Assembly (NCBI RefSeq): GCF_001006305.1
Contig: NZ_LBHJ01000019.1
Span: forward strand, 62,001-126,000
Reading direction: 5' to 3'
DNA length: 64,000 bases
Source: Silvibacterium bohemicum
GTDB taxonomy: Bacteria > Acidobacteriota > Terriglobia > Terriglobales > Acidobacteriaceae
Part shown: positions 42,596 to 51,369 of the stretch, piece after piece
Layout of the letters: every line of letters starts with the position of its first letter
Position numbering within the stretch: position 1 is the stretch's first letter
The notes under the pieces: model-generated
The model's database searches: none
The model's input: only the letters and a program-made list of their open reading frames with translations
What the model was told of the DNA's origin: nothing
Position numbers and translations under genes: made by a program

Positions 42596-44096
42596 AGCTT
42601 CGCGGAGTGTAGATGAGCTGGCGGCCGTCTGCGAGCGAAAGATGGCGGGTTGTCGAGGATCCAACCAGAACCAATGTTTGCATGTCGACCTGCGACGTAT
42701 CGAGCCTGCCCAGATCCGTGAAGACTACTTTTTCGTCGTCTCTGCCTACGCTGCGCGCCAGCACCACCGGCGTCTCAGGCGAGCGATATTCGGAGAGAAT
42801 GGCCTGCGCCTCGGCCAACTGCCACTTGCGCTCCGAGGAAACCGGATTATAGATAGCCAGAGCAAAATCGGCGGAGGCCGCGGCGTGCAGGCGCTTGACG
42901 ATGATCTCCCACGGCTTCAACCGATCGGAGAGCGAGAGCACGCAGAAATCGTGCCCCAACGGAGCGCCCACGCGAGAGGCTGCAGCCTGCATCGCCGACA
43001 GGCCAGGAACGATGTGGATGTCGAGCGCACGCCATGCCGACGGCCCTTGCTCGACCGACTCCAACACCGCCGATGCCATGGCAAAGATGCCCGGATCACC
43101 GGACGAAATGACGCAGACACGGCGGCCCGACTCGGCCAGCGACAGCGCATGGCGCGCGCGCTCGGCCTCGACCTTATTATCGGAGCCGTGACGGCCTTGA
43201 CCTGGCCGCATAGGAACGCGATTGAGATAGGTGTGATATCCAACGAGGTCCGTTGCATCGCAGAGCGCCTGCTGAGCCTCCGGAGTTATCCATCCCGGAG
43301 AGCCTGGGCCCAATCCCACAACGGTGATTCGTCCTGGACCATTTGCAACACGATCCTTGTGGTTTTCACGCGAGTCCGGAATCAGAATCAGCGAGAAGTA
43401 CGCGACGTTGAGCGGATCGACCTCGCTCAACTTCAGAATTCGCTCCGATGCCATCGTGGCTCGCTCGATGAAGAGCGCCTTGTCGCCCAGACCCAAACGG
43501 ACAAGAACATTTCTAACCTTCGCAAAGTTGCGACCGAGCTTGATAATTGCAAAGGCGCTTGACGTATTCAGCCGCGCCGCCAATTCTTCTTCAGAAAGAG
43601 TTGCGGGCAACACCACAAGCTCGGTGTCTCGCCTTACCAGCGGAGTTCCAAGCCTTGCAGCTGCAGCCATAATCGAAGGAACTCCGGGGATCACTTCGGT
43701 CGCGAAGCGATGAGCGAGCCGATCGTGGAGATACATATACGATCCGTAGAAAAATGGATCACCCTCGCAGAGGATTGCCACGTTTCGGCCGCTCTCCAGA
43801 TGAGCAGCGATCTGTTTCGCCATCTCGTCATAGAAGCCGGACATCGCGCCTTCGTAGCCGCCGGGATGATCGGTGAGCTCCGTGGTCACGGGATACATCA
43901 TAGGCAATTCGATCTGCTCGCTCGTCAGCTCCGCGCTCACGATGGAGCGCGCGTTGCTCTGTCCAAGCTTCGTCGTCGGATACGCGATCACATCCGCTTG
44001 CCGGACCGCTCGAAGAGCTTTGAGCGTCACCAACTCAGGGTCGCCAGGACCCAGTCCTACTCCAAACAATCGGCCTATCATTTGCGCTTCGATCAT
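42585..44096 (-). CDS. cobIJ: Fused precorrin-2 C20- and precorrin-3B C17-methyltransferase
   Basis: 503 residues from ATG 44096, overlapping the cobH stop (ATGA) with AGGA just before. Residues about 8-245 are CobI: LFGVGLGPGDPELVTLKALR, VAILCEGDPFFYGSYMYLHDRL and EVIPGVPSIMAAAARLG. A short linker (about 246-258) leads to CobJ: RITVVGLGPGSPGWITPEAQ, VGYHTYLNRVPMRPGQ and VCVISSGDPGIFAMASAV. CobI methylates C-20 of precorrin-2; CobJ methylates C-17 and contracts the ring after CobG. CobG acts between the two steps, so a fusion would keep the product close. Such CobIJ fusions are known in some aerobic producers. Confidence 0.94.
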   Translation of the reverse strand: MIEAQMIGRLFGVGLGPGDPELVTLKALRAVRQADVIAYPTTKLGQSNARSIVSAELTSEQIELPMMYPVTTELTDHPGGYEGAMSGFYDEMAKQIAAHLESGRNVAILCEGDPFFYGSYMYLHDRLAHRFATEVIPGVPSIMAAAARLGTPLVRRDTELVVLPATLSEEELAARLNTSSAFAIIKLGRNFAKVRNVLVRLGLGDKALFIERATMASERILKLSEVDPLNVAYFSLILIPDSRENHKDRVANGPGRITVVGLGPGSPGWITPEAQQALCDATDLVGYHTYLNRVPMRPGQGRHGSDNKVEAERARHALSLAESGRRVCVISSGDPGIFAMASAVLESVEQGPSAWRALDIHIVPGLSAMQAAASRVGAPLGHDFCVLSLSDRLKPWEIIVKRLHAAASADFALAIYNPVSSERKWQLAEAQAILSEYRSPETPVVLARSVGRDDEKVVFTDLGRLDTSQVDMQTLVLVGSSTTRHLSLADGRQLIYTPRSYGA

Positions 44097-44722
44097 TCTT
44101 CCTCACTGGCAAGCGCATTGACCGCGGCGGCAGCGATGGCGCTTCCGCCGCGGCGGCCGCGAATGGTTAGATACGGAAGGTTCAAGCGATTCGCGATAAG
44201 AGCCTCTTTCGATTCCGCGGCTCCGACAAAGCCTACGGGAACTCCGATGATGAGCGCCGGGCGCGATACGTGTCCCTCCAGCATTTCGAGCAGGTGGAAG
44301 AGTGCCGTTGGCGCGTTGCCGATCACAACCACTGAGCCTTCCAGCTTGTCACGCCACAACTCTACGGCTGCGGCGCTTCGCGTCGTCTGAAGCTTCTCGG
44401 CTAATTCCGCGGTGCGAGGATCGCCCAGCGTGCAGAGCACTTCATTGTCCGCACTCAACCTGGACCGAGTGACGCCGTTGGCCACCATCTTAGCGTCGCA
44501 AAGAATGGTTGCGCCGTCGCGAAGGGCCCGGAAGCCGATCTCTGCAGCTCCAGAAGAGGCCGCTACATACTGCGGGAGATCGGTCATTCCACACGCGTGA
44601 ATCATGCGCACCACGACGCGGGCGAGATCCTGCGGAAAGGCCGATAAGTCCGCTTCAGCCCTGATAATGGAAAACGACTCGCGATAGATTGCAGCCGCAT
44701 CTTTCTTGTAATTCATCTTCAT
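44093..44722 (-). CDS. cobH: Precorrin-8X methylmutase
   Basis: 209 residues from ATG 44722, which shares one base with the cobG stop (TGATG). Family motifs: IYRESFSIIRAEADLSAFP, RVVVRMIHACGMTDLPQYV with the catalytic His, GATILCDAKMVANGVTRSRL, VVIGNAPTALFHLLEM and a C-terminal GRRGGSAIAAAAVNAL. It moves the methyl group from C-11 to C-12 and yields hydrogenobyrinic acid, the last ring-modifying step of the aerobic branch. Length matches the family exactly with this start; an upstream extension is possible but would overlap cobG. Confidence 0.94.
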   Translation of the reverse strand: MKMNYKKDAAAIYRESFSIIRAEADLSAFPQDLARVVVRMIHACGMTDLPQYVAASSGAAEIGFRALRDGATILCDAKMVANGVTRSRLSADNEVLCTLGDPRTAELAEKLQTTRSAAAVELWRDKLEGSVVVIGNAPTALFHLLEMLEGHVSRPALIIGVPVGFVGAAESKEALIANRLNLPYLTIRGRRGGSAIAAAAVNALASEEE

Positions 44723-46011
44723 CAATGAGTTGTAGCCTCGAGCTGTGCGTGGCATGCAGCGACAGCTTCAATCGCGTTCTTAGCATCGCAGTGCAATGCG
44801 ACGGTGGTCCCGCGGAGTTTCAAAGAGTAGCCCGATTCATTCGCAATCAGCTCGGCCGTCGCGCCGTTTCGCATGGCGCACTGTTTTTCGCATCCCGAAA
44901 TGTTCACCGACCAGCCCGGCCCCGTTTCACGGCCGGCGAGATTCTGCGCAAGCAACATCGCATCCGCTCTGACATCCGCGAATGACGCATCGCAGCCAAG
45001 CCCGGCACAGGCAGAAAGGCCGCGATAGCCGTCTCGTCCGTCGAGCGAAAGGCCTGCGTCTTCCAGTTGCCGGCTGATATTGGATACATCTTTTGAAGCA
45101 ATGGCGCCGAGGACGATGCCGCGCCATGGAGCTAATCGCAAACTCGCGCCGCACTCGTTCGCGATTGCGGCGAGCAACTGCGCCTGTTGCGCATTCAATC
45201 TTCCCAGCGGGATCGAGGGGACGACGCTCACGACTCCAGCTTGCCGCGTTGCGTGGACGCCGATCGGCCAGTCTTGTTCGGCAATGACTTGTTCGGCGAT
45301 GACCTGCTTCTCCGGTACATATGGCTGCATGAATGCGGAGAGGCCTTCAAGCATTCGCTCCCATGCTTCCGGAACGGCGGCGATTCGCTTGGCGCGAACC
45401 GGTAGTTCGAATTGTTTCGAAATTTGAAGACAGAGCTTCGCCGCTTCGATCATGCAATCGATCGCCTGATCGCTGGCCACGCTCAGCCCCGCAGGCAAGC
45501 CGCCAACAGCAAGATGAAAATGAGGTTCGCCCCCGCTCGTCACCGCCCGCAGTGCGAGGTCGTCGAGCTCGCGGCTGTACCACTTCCCGCCCCCGTCGAG
45601 CGACATGCTGAACTTGGGATGAAGCTCCGCCAGCATGGGATCTGCAGACAAACGAGCGTCCAGTTCGCGCACCAGGGGCGATGTGTCCAATAATTCGTCG
45701 CCGTCTATACCGGCGAAAGGACTGGCAATGATATTGCGGACTCGATCATGCGCTCGCGAGGGCAACATGCCCGCGGATTCGAGGCCCTCGACCGCGTGAT
45801 TGAGATCCTTTTGCTGCATTCCTCGCAGCTGGACGTTGGCGCGGGAGGTGATCTCAACTTGTCTATCAGAGAGAGTCTCTGCAATCCTGGCAATCGCGCG
45901 CAGCTGGCTTGCATCGATCAACCCACCGGGGATTCGGATGCGAAGCAGCAGACCGTCTTTCGCAGGAACGGCATGGAGAATTCCTGGGCAAAAACTGTCG
46001 CCGACTCTCAT
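44722..46011 (-). CDS. cobG: Precorrin-3B synthase (oxygen-dependent), CobG
   Basis: 429 residues from ATG 46011. It has the sulfite/nitrite-reductase-like ferredoxin domains twice (residues about 12-80 with DGLLLRIRIPGGLID, and about 250-315 with IPLGRLNAQQAQLLAAI). The 4Fe-4S motif has cysteines in SACAGLGCDAS and SGCEKQCAMRNG. CobG uses oxygen to hydroxylate precorrin-3A and is the marker enzyme of the aerobic route. It is the first gene after the riboswitch. A perfect five-residue repeat VIAEQVIAEQ in the linker (around 45275-45303) comes from a 14-15-bp tandem duplication and seems harmless. No strong Shine-Dalgarno is visible. Confidence 0.93.
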   Translation of the reverse strand: MRVGDSFCPGILHAVPAKDGLLLRIRIPGGLIDASQLRAIARIAETLSDRQVEITSRANVQLRGMQQKDLNHAVEGLESAGMLPSRAHDRVRNIIASPFAGIDGDELLDTSPLVRELDARLSADPMLAELHPKFSMSLDGGGKWYSRELDDLALRAVTSGGEPHFHLAVGGLPAGLSVASDQAIDCMIEAAKLCLQISKQFELPVRAKRIAAVPEAWERMLEGLSAFMQPYVPEKQVIAEQVIAEQDWPIGVHATRQAGVVSVVPSIPLGRLNAQQAQLLAAIANECGASLRLAPWRGIVLGAIASKDVSNISRQLEDAGLSLDGRDGYRGLSACAGLGCDASFADVRADAMLLAQNLAGRETGPGWSVNISGCEKQCAMRNGATAELIANESGYSLKLRGTTVALHCDAKNAIEAVAACHAQLEATTH

Positions 46012-46133
46012 CTAGGGAACGTCTTTCTGTCTCGAATGGCCGGGTCGGAGAGTGCAGCGCAGGCACAAAAGCTGCAATCACTCGACCTTCCCCTCGGAGG
46101 CGCGTGCGATTTATGCCCATTGGGACATTGCTT

Positions 46134-46308
46134 ACGGCAGGTCTTCGGACTTGCAGGCTGCCTACTCGCCCCGGCTTTCCAGTCCTTTGCAGAACCAGTG
46201 CCTTGTTCGGGGCTTTCGTTCCTGCTTACCGCTGCGGGGCAGTTCCGGACTTCACCGGATTCCCTTTTCTGTCTGTTCGCGAGAAGCAGACACCGGAAGC
46301 ATCTTCAG
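46134..46308 (-). promoter_or_regulatory. Cobalamin (adenosylcobalamin-type) riboswitch
   Basis: On the minus strand upstream of cobG the conserved elements appear in order: a 5' GCTTCCGGTGTC-type arm, GGGAATCCGGTGAAGTCCGG, AACTGCCCCGCAGCGGTAAG, the B12-box-like GGCACTGG, GAAAGCCGGGGCGAGTAGGC and the closing GTCCGAAGACCTGCCG. These are the consensus pieces of the cobalamin riboswitch. About 120 bases separate it from the cobG start. I see no clear terminator there, so control may be at translation or through an unrecognised structure. It should turn down the whole cob operon when cobalamin is plentiful. Confidence 0.95.
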
Positions 46309-46407
46309 TATAGGGGAGTTGAATATCGATATCAACGCGGCGAGACAGGCGAGGATCAGTGGATCTGGCCCAAGTTCCTTCGCGCGGCGGCAATCGATGC
46401 GCACCTG

Positions 46408-48783
46408 TTACAGATCGGTGCCTTGAGCAAGCGGCATGGGGAGAACTCGCCCGGAGGTTCCCGTGCGGCTTGCGGCCTCCGGCATTTCGGCAGCCTTGCG
46501 CTTGGCGCGATACATCGACTGGTCGGCGTTGCGCTTCAGCTCTTCAGCCGTGTTTCCGTCTTGCGGATAGAGGGCGAGACCAAAGCTTGCCGATCCTTCG
46601 ACCCGATGCTCATCCAACTGGAATGGCGGATCGAAGCAAGCCTGCAGGCGCTTCATGAGGGTGGTTGCGCTGGTGGATTGGGTCACCGGCGCAATCACCA
46701 GAAACTCGTCGCCGCCAATGCGCGCCAGCGTATCCGCGGAACGCATCTGTGCATGAAGGCGAGCGCCGATCTCCTTCAGATATAAATCGCCGATCTTGTG
46801 ACCATAGCGATCGTTGACTTGTTTGAACCCATTGAGGTCGATGTAAACGATGGCCAGCTGTGCTTGCTGGCGCACCGCGTCTTCCAGGGCCGATTGCAGC
46901 TTGCTATCGCAGAGGCGCCGGTTAGGAAGCTCCGTGAGCGGATCGTGCGTGGAGTGATGAACTAGCTGCTGGTGGAGCTGCAGTCGCTCCACTGCGAGGG
47001 TCGCCAGCTCCGACAGCGTCGCGTACACCTCCTGCTGGTCCTCGGCAGGAACAAGATCGCGCGGCCCCGATACGACGACTTTGCCGATCGCATTGCTGAC
47101 ACCGCCAAGAAGCGGCAGCTCGAAATAAGTGAGCTCATCGGCGCCGCCGGTTCGCTCGTCGACACCCTTGGCCGGTTCGGCCTCCGGTGTGAGGCAGTAG
47201 GAGCATGCGAATCCCGGAAGCAACACCATCACCGATTTGCATATCTCCGCGAGAATTGCGTCAAGATTGTGGTTCGAGCTGATCTTTTCAAGAATCCTGC
47301 TGCGCTCCCCGGCCAAAACCATCGAACGGTTGATGCGATCGGTCTGGCGGCCTACCTGTTTTCGCAGCATGACCGCCCACACCGTGATCACCAGTGCCAA
47401 CACCAGGAGTGCGCCCACGAGTCCGAAGAGGTGGCCGACCGTCCACCAGGAGGGTTCGGAGAGCACCTGAATGTCGGAGGCATCGCGCATCTCCAGATGA
47501 AAGAGGACCGGCGCCCGCCACGGGCCTCCCGGGACGATTCGGCAGATGCCGGCAATGCGTATGCGGCTCCCGATGGGGAACGTCGGCAGCGAGGTCTTGC
47601 CGCGCAGAGACCCGTTCACCAGATGCCCGTCGATATTCATCACCAGGGTGTTTGTTCCGCTATCTCGTAACTGGGAGACAAGGACTCCAGAGAGCGAAAT
47701 CAGGTTGTCGCTATAGATGCCGCTGAATGCGTCTGCGTAGCTGACCGCCCTGGGTTCGATCTGCTCGTGGCCGCCCGTCTTGATCAGGATCGCCTGGCGA
47801 AGACTCGGAGCGTAATCGCGATTGCTAGGCAGCCCATAGGCGTCGACGACGTCGCCAATGGCAAGGTCGTTCGTCTCCCTCGTCTGAACGAAGATGCTTT
47901 TGCCATCTCCCTCCAGAACCGCTGCGTCGCCCTTGCGATAATACGTAACAGCGCCGCGCACTCTTACCCGGCGCGAAGTATCGTCGATCCTTTGAGCCTC
48001 AAAGACCTTGTCGATGTCAGTCAACGGAAGCTGATCGAGGTCGACCTTCGATGAGCTGAGACGATGGATTGCCGAGGCGTCCGGCGCGTAGAGCACAATC
48101 CCGGTGAGCTGCGTTTTGGCATCGAAGACGCCGCCGGCGACGGCAGTAATCTCAACCAGAGAGCCCAGCGCCGACTTAGGATCGAAGCCGGCGGAAGATC
48201 CCAGGTAGACCTCGACTTCGCCGCCGGCCAGCCCTACGTCCAGGTGCATGTAGGAAGCATTTTCGTGCTGCTCGATATCCAAAGCACGAACCTTGCCTCG
48301 GATGGTGACGAGCTGAGAATCTTCCTTGCCCGTAGCCAATTCCGCATATTCATAGCGGCGTGCGGTAAATTTCTGCCCGCGTCCGATCGCGCGGATGCTG
48401 GGGTCGGGTGCTATTTCCGTGCGATAGCCTTGATGAGTGACGCCGGTGATCTCTACCAGGTCACCATTGTGGATCGGGTAAGGGTGTGTGGTAGCTACGA
48501 AGACGCCGCCGCTTGCATCCTGGACAAAGAGATCGTAGTCGAGCGGGTCATAGTATGTGACCGTCCCCACCAAATGCACTTTGCCGCGGGAAGCCTGATC
48601 GGGCGGCAGTTCATGGATCTCAGAGGCGCGGGTCAGCTGGACGGAAGGCATCACAACCGGGGTGCTTTGCCCGAAGGCTAAGGCGGCGAGAAGCGCCAGG
48701 TGGGCGATCATCGCCAGTCGGATGGAGAAAACTACAGGCGGTCGATGCGATGCTTCTTTCCCCAAAACAGAGAACTTCCGCAT
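46408..48783 (-). CDS. Membrane-bound GGDEF protein (diguanylate cyclase) with OB-like periplasmic repeats
   Basis: 791 residues from ATG 48783, chosen for its signal peptide (FSIRLAMIAHLALLAALAFGQ); the frame is open 51 codons further up. Residues about 40-440 lie outside the membrane and contain repeated beta units, seen in VHLVGTVTYYDPLDYDLFVQ and VRVRGAVTYYRKGDAAVLEG, probably OB-like folds. A membrane segment follows (WWTVGHLFGLVGALLVLALV), then a GAF-like part and the GGDEF domain with LTELPNRR, DLNGFKQVNDRYGHKIGD and RIGGDEF. RSAD lies five residues before GGDEF, the position of the inhibitory I-site. It probably makes c-di-GMP in response to an outside signal. Upstream 48784-49085 holds no gene. 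Confidence 0.9.
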   Translation of the reverse strand: MRKFSVLGKEASHRPPVVFSIRLAMIAHLALLAALAFGQSTPVVMPSVQLTRASEIHELPPDQASRGKVHLVGTVTYYDPLDYDLFVQDASGGVFVATTHPYPIHNGDLVEITGVTHQGYRTEIAPDPSIRAIGRGQKFTARRYEYAELATGKEDSQLVTIRGKVRALDIEQHENASYMHLDVGLAGGEVEVYLGSSAGFDPKSALGSLVEITAVAGGVFDAKTQLTGIVLYAPDASAIHRLSSSKVDLDQLPLTDIDKVFEAQRIDDTSRRVRVRGAVTYYRKGDAAVLEGDGKSIFVQTRETNDLAIGDVVDAYGLPSNRDYAPSLRQAILIKTGGHEQIEPRAVSYADAFSGIYSDNLISLSGVLVSQLRDSGTNTLVMNIDGHLVNGSLRGKTSLPTFPIGSRIRIAGICRIVPGGPWRAPVLFHLEMRDASDIQVLSEPSWWTVGHLFGLVGALLVLALVITVWAVMLRKQVGRQTDRINRSMVLAGERSRILEKISSNHNLDAILAEICKSVMVLLPGFACSYCLTPEAEPAKGVDERTGGADELTYFELPLLGGVSNAIGKVVVSGPRDLVPAEDQQEVYATLSELATLAVERLQLHQQLVHHSTHDPLTELPNRRLCDSKLQSALEDAVRQQAQLAIVYIDLNGFKQVNDRYGHKIGDLYLKEIGARLHAQMRSADTLARIGGDEFLVIAPVTQSTSATTLMKRLQACFDPPFQLDEHRVEGSASFGLALYPQDGNTAEELKRNADQSMYRAKRKAAEMPEAASRTGTSGRVLPMPLAQGTDL

Positions 48784-49035
48784 TTGCAGCCTCGCTCGCA
48801 ACCCGTGGGATAAACGTTCTCCAAGCATCTCTATCGGCTGGCGAGACCAGAATTCTACGTGCTTTTTGGAGAAAACCCCCTCAAATTGCCCTTTGCTGGA
48901 TGCTCGAACGATCCCGACTGGCATTTTGGCTGGCACGCTTGGGTGGATCGCAGAAAAACACTATGCCGAGTGGCCTAGCTGCTCCATCCATCTGCGTTCT
49001 TTGAGATAACGGGAATTGCCGCGGTGCGCGCCTTG

Positions 49036-49048
49036 GTGGTCTAACCAC
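49036..49048. promoter_or_regulatory. FadR-type operator-like site 1
   Basis: GTGGTCTAACCAC has five-base perfect arms GTGGT and ACCAC, the form of sites for the FadR subgroup of GntR regulators (TGGT-N-ACCA). It is just beyond the end of the GntR gene and about 250 bases before the GGDEF gene start. Together with the sites at 49969 and 51370 it marks both sides of the gene pair. Function is inferred only from pattern. Confidence 0.4.
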
Positions 49049-49085
49049 TGCGAGGACTCTTCCCTCGCCGGGATGCGAAGAGATC

Positions 49086-49853
49086 TCAGGCCGAGGTCGT
49101 CTTATGCGGGCTGTTTCTTCGCTTGGCCACGCCCTGCCCGTTCTGCTTCGACGCGGGGCGCTCCAGTCCCTGAGCGGTTTCGGCCATGCGCAAATGCTGT
49201 TCCATGGCGCTACGCGCCTCCTCCGGCTTGCGCGTGCGAATGGCGCGATAGATCTCACGGTGCATCTCTGCGGATTCGCGCAGATCGCGTGAGCGCTCGG
49301 CGGTCTTGCGCCGCTTCTCATACATGGCAGAGGTTATCGTTTCCATGAGTGCAGCGAGAATCGGATTGCCGGATGCCTGCGCGATAATGCGATGAAAGAG
49401 CACATCATGGATGAGGTACTCGGACGGCGCGTCGACCGCGGCATACATCTCGGCCACTTCTTCCGCGAGCGCGGTGTGATGCTCTTCCCTGCCGCGTTCC
49501 GCCGCAAGCGCCGCCAGATTGCTTTCCAGGATGACGCGCGCCTCAAACATCTGCCACGGCTGGAAGCCATGCAGGGCGCCCATGAGCGAGAAAGACGACT
49601 TCCCAAATTGCGCCGGACCTTCAGCGACGAAGGTTCCCACTCCGTGCCGGACTTTCATCACTCCCATCGCGGCAAGGTAGCCGATGCCGGTGCGAAGACT
49701 GGCCCGGCTGATCTTGAGCGCGCGTGCGAATTCACGTTCGGGCGGAATTTTGTCGCCCGGCTGAAGGGAGCCGTTTTCAATGAGGGAGGTGATGTGGTTC
49801 ACCACCTGCATGGTCCGGTGAGTATCGCTGACATCCTGTTTTTGCCCGGGCAT
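49086..49853 (-). CDS. GntR-family regulator, FadR subgroup (FCD domain)
   Basis: 255 residues from ATG 49853, with AAGGAG ten bases upstream; the TTG at 49862 sits too near that site. Residues about 14-80 are the winged helix of GntR type (GSLQPGDKIPPEREFARALK, ISRASLRTGIGYLAAMGVMKV, GVGTFVAEGP). Residues about 95-225 are the helical FCD effector domain (FEARVILESNLAALAAER, HDVLFHRIIAQASGNPILAAL, EMHREIYRAIRTRKPEEARSAMEQHL) with His and Asp residues for metal and organic-acid binding. It is divergent from uxaE, so a hexuronate or related acid is the probable ligand. A FadR-type palindrome lies between the two starts. Confidence 0.9.
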   Translation of the reverse strand: MPGQKQDVSDTHRTMQVVNHITSLIENGSLQPGDKIPPEREFARALKISRASLRTGIGYLAAMGVMKVRHGVGTFVAEGPAQFGKSSFSLMGALHGFQPWQMFEARVILESNLAALAAERGREEHHTALAEEVAEMYAAVDAPSEYLIHDVLFHRIIAQASGNPILAALMETITSAMYEKRRKTAERSRDLRESAEMHREIYRAIRTRKPEEARSAMEQHLRMAETAQGLERPASKQNGQGVAKRRNSPHKTTSA

Positions 49854-49968
49854 TTTGAGCAAGCTCCTTCAATTCTTGCTGGAACCGGAAAGAACGAGCT
49901 TAGCACTGGTTTTTTTCGGTCGGAAGAAATTCTAGCCGGTCCTTTGACCATCCCGAGCGTGTATCCTA

Positions 49969-49981
49969 GTGGTCAGACCGC
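49969..49981. promoter_or_regulatory. FadR-type operator-like site 2, between the GntR gene and uxaE
   Basis: GTGGTCAGACCGC contains the perfect core GGTC-A-GACC and matches the outer arms except one base. It lies about 115 bases before the GntR gene start and about 30 bases before the proposed uxaE start, the best placed of the three candidate sites. TTGACC at 49944-49949 may be a -35 element for uxaE, which would put this site over the -10 region. Confidence 0.55.
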
Positions 49982-50012
49982 CGCGCACAGCGGCGTCCCA
50001 GGAGCCACGGCA

Positions 50013-51272
50013 TTGCGGTTGAATAAATACTCCGTTGGAACCGGCGATCGGTTCGCACATCAGGCCAAAGCACAGCTGCAGGCATGTCTGCTGGCCTCGC
50101 AGCAGGGCGTCGAGGTGACGCCGGTATGGAACAAATCCAACCGCGAGCACACCATCATCGGCTCCGAGCCTACATCGACGCGACAGGCAGCCGACGCTGC
50201 GGTGAAGGCACTGCATTGGGAGAAGCCTTACTTCTGTGACGCCGACCACATTACGCTGCAGACGGTCGACCGTTTTCTCGCGCCTTGCGATTTCTACACC
50301 ATCGATGTGGCCGATGCGATTGGCCAACACGCGCCCGCAAGCGATATCGACCAATTTGTGAACCGTCATCCGGAGCTCCTGGGGAAGATCCAATTGAGCG
50401 GCATCGATGAGGCGTTCGGCATCACCGCAGAACACCTGAAAAATACTGCGGAGAAATTTCTGGCTGCAGTCAAACAGGCTGGAAAGGTCTATCGCAAGAT
50501 CGAAAGCGCGAAGGGCGCCGGCAACTTCATCCCCGAAATCTCGATGGACGAGACGGATCGTGCGCAGAGCCCGGTCGAGTTGCTCATTATCCTCGCTGCC
50601 ATTGCGGATGAAGGGATACCGATTCAGACCATCGCGCCTAAATTCAGCGGCCGCTTCAACAAGGGCGTGGATTATGTCGGCGACGTGGCACAGTTCGAGA
50701 AGGAGATGGCGCTCGACGTGGCGGCAATTGCGTATGCGGTCCGCCAATATGGACTTCCGGATAATCTGAAGCTCAGCGTGCACTCCGGCAGCGATAAGTT
50801 TTCCATCTATCCCGCAATTCACGCCACCATGCGGCGGTTTGACGCAGGCGTACATCTCAAAACTGCTGGAACTACGTGGCTCGAAGAACTGATTGGTCTT
50901 GCCGAAGCGGACGGCGACGGCCTGGCGCTCGCGAAACAGATCTACGCGGAGGCCTTCGCTCACGCGGACGAGCTATGCGCGCCCTACGCCACTGTGATCG
51001 ATATCGACCCGACGAAACTGCCCTCTCCGCAGGAGGTAGCCGTGTGGACGTCGGAACAATATACTTCGGCCTTGCGCCATGTTCCGGGATCACCGGCTTA
51101 CAACAGCAGCCTGCGACAGCTACTGCATGTGGGCTTCAAGATCGCGGCAAAGATGGGCCACCGTTACCTCGACCTGCTTGAGGCCAATGAAGCCATCATT
51201 GCAAAAAATGTGACGGAGAATCTGTATCAGCGTCACATTGCGCCTGTCTTTCTTGGGCAGCGCTCCATCTAA
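50013..51272 (+). CDS. uxaE: Tagaturonate epimerase family protein (UxaE)
   Basis: 419 residues from TTG 50013. This start is chosen because GGAG lies eight bases upstream, the protein then begins MRLNKYSVGTGDRFAHQAKA as is usual for the family, and the operator-like site falls in front of it; GTG 49959 is an alternative. Family motifs: VEVTPVWNKSNREHTIIGSEP, PYFCDADHITLQTVDRF, PCDFYTIDVADAIG, FIPEISMDETDRAQSP and LKLSVHSGSDKFSIYPAI, with His, Asp and Glu residues for metal binding. UxaE interconverts D-tagaturonate and D-fructuronate in galacturonate breakdown. No other uronate gene is in the window, so its partners must lie elsewhere. Confidence 0.88.
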   Translation: MRLNKYSVGTGDRFAHQAKAQLQACLLASQQGVEVTPVWNKSNREHTIIGSEPTSTRQAADAAVKALHWEKPYFCDADHITLQTVDRFLAPCDFYTIDVADAIGQHAPASDIDQFVNRHPELLGKIQLSGIDEAFGITAEHLKNTAEKFLAAVKQAGKVYRKIESAKGAGNFIPEISMDETDRAQSPVELLIILAAIADEGIPIQTIAPKFSGRFNKGVDYVGDVAQFEKEMALDVAAIAYAVRQYGLPDNLKLSVHSGSDKFSIYPAIHATMRRFDAGVHLKTAGTTWLEELIGLAEADGDGLALAKQIYAEAFAHADELCAPYATVIDIDPTKLPSPQEVAVWTSEQYTSALRHVPGSPAYNSSLRQLLHVGFKIAAKMGHRYLDLLEANEAIIAKNVTENLYQRHIAPVFLGQRSI

Positions 51273-51281
51273 AGAAACGAC

Positions 51282-51320
51282 GGCTCCCGCGTCATTGGTC
51301 ATGCCGGGAGCCATCTTTCT
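51282..51320 (+). terminator. Terminator after uxaE
   Basis: GGCTCCCG (51282-51289) and CGGGAGCC (51305-51312) pair perfectly, followed by ATCTTTCT. The stem is GC-rich but the U-tract is short. The rest of 51321-51596 holds no gene that I can support. Confidence 0.65.
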
Positions 51321-51369
51321 CTCGCCGCACCGACAAGGCCATGCTGCACAAAAGTCCATGACTCGCACC

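Noticed and set aside
38562-46308. Naming the corrin genes as the anaerobic cbi set
   Set aside because: CobG and CobF are specific to the aerobic pathway, CbiD and CbiG-N/CbiK-type genes are absent, and CobL is fused.
49392-50012. Upstream extension of uxaE by about 207 codons
   Set aside because: This part runs antisense through the GntR regulator. The family begins near KYSVGTGDRF, and a Shine-Dalgarno precedes TTG 50013.
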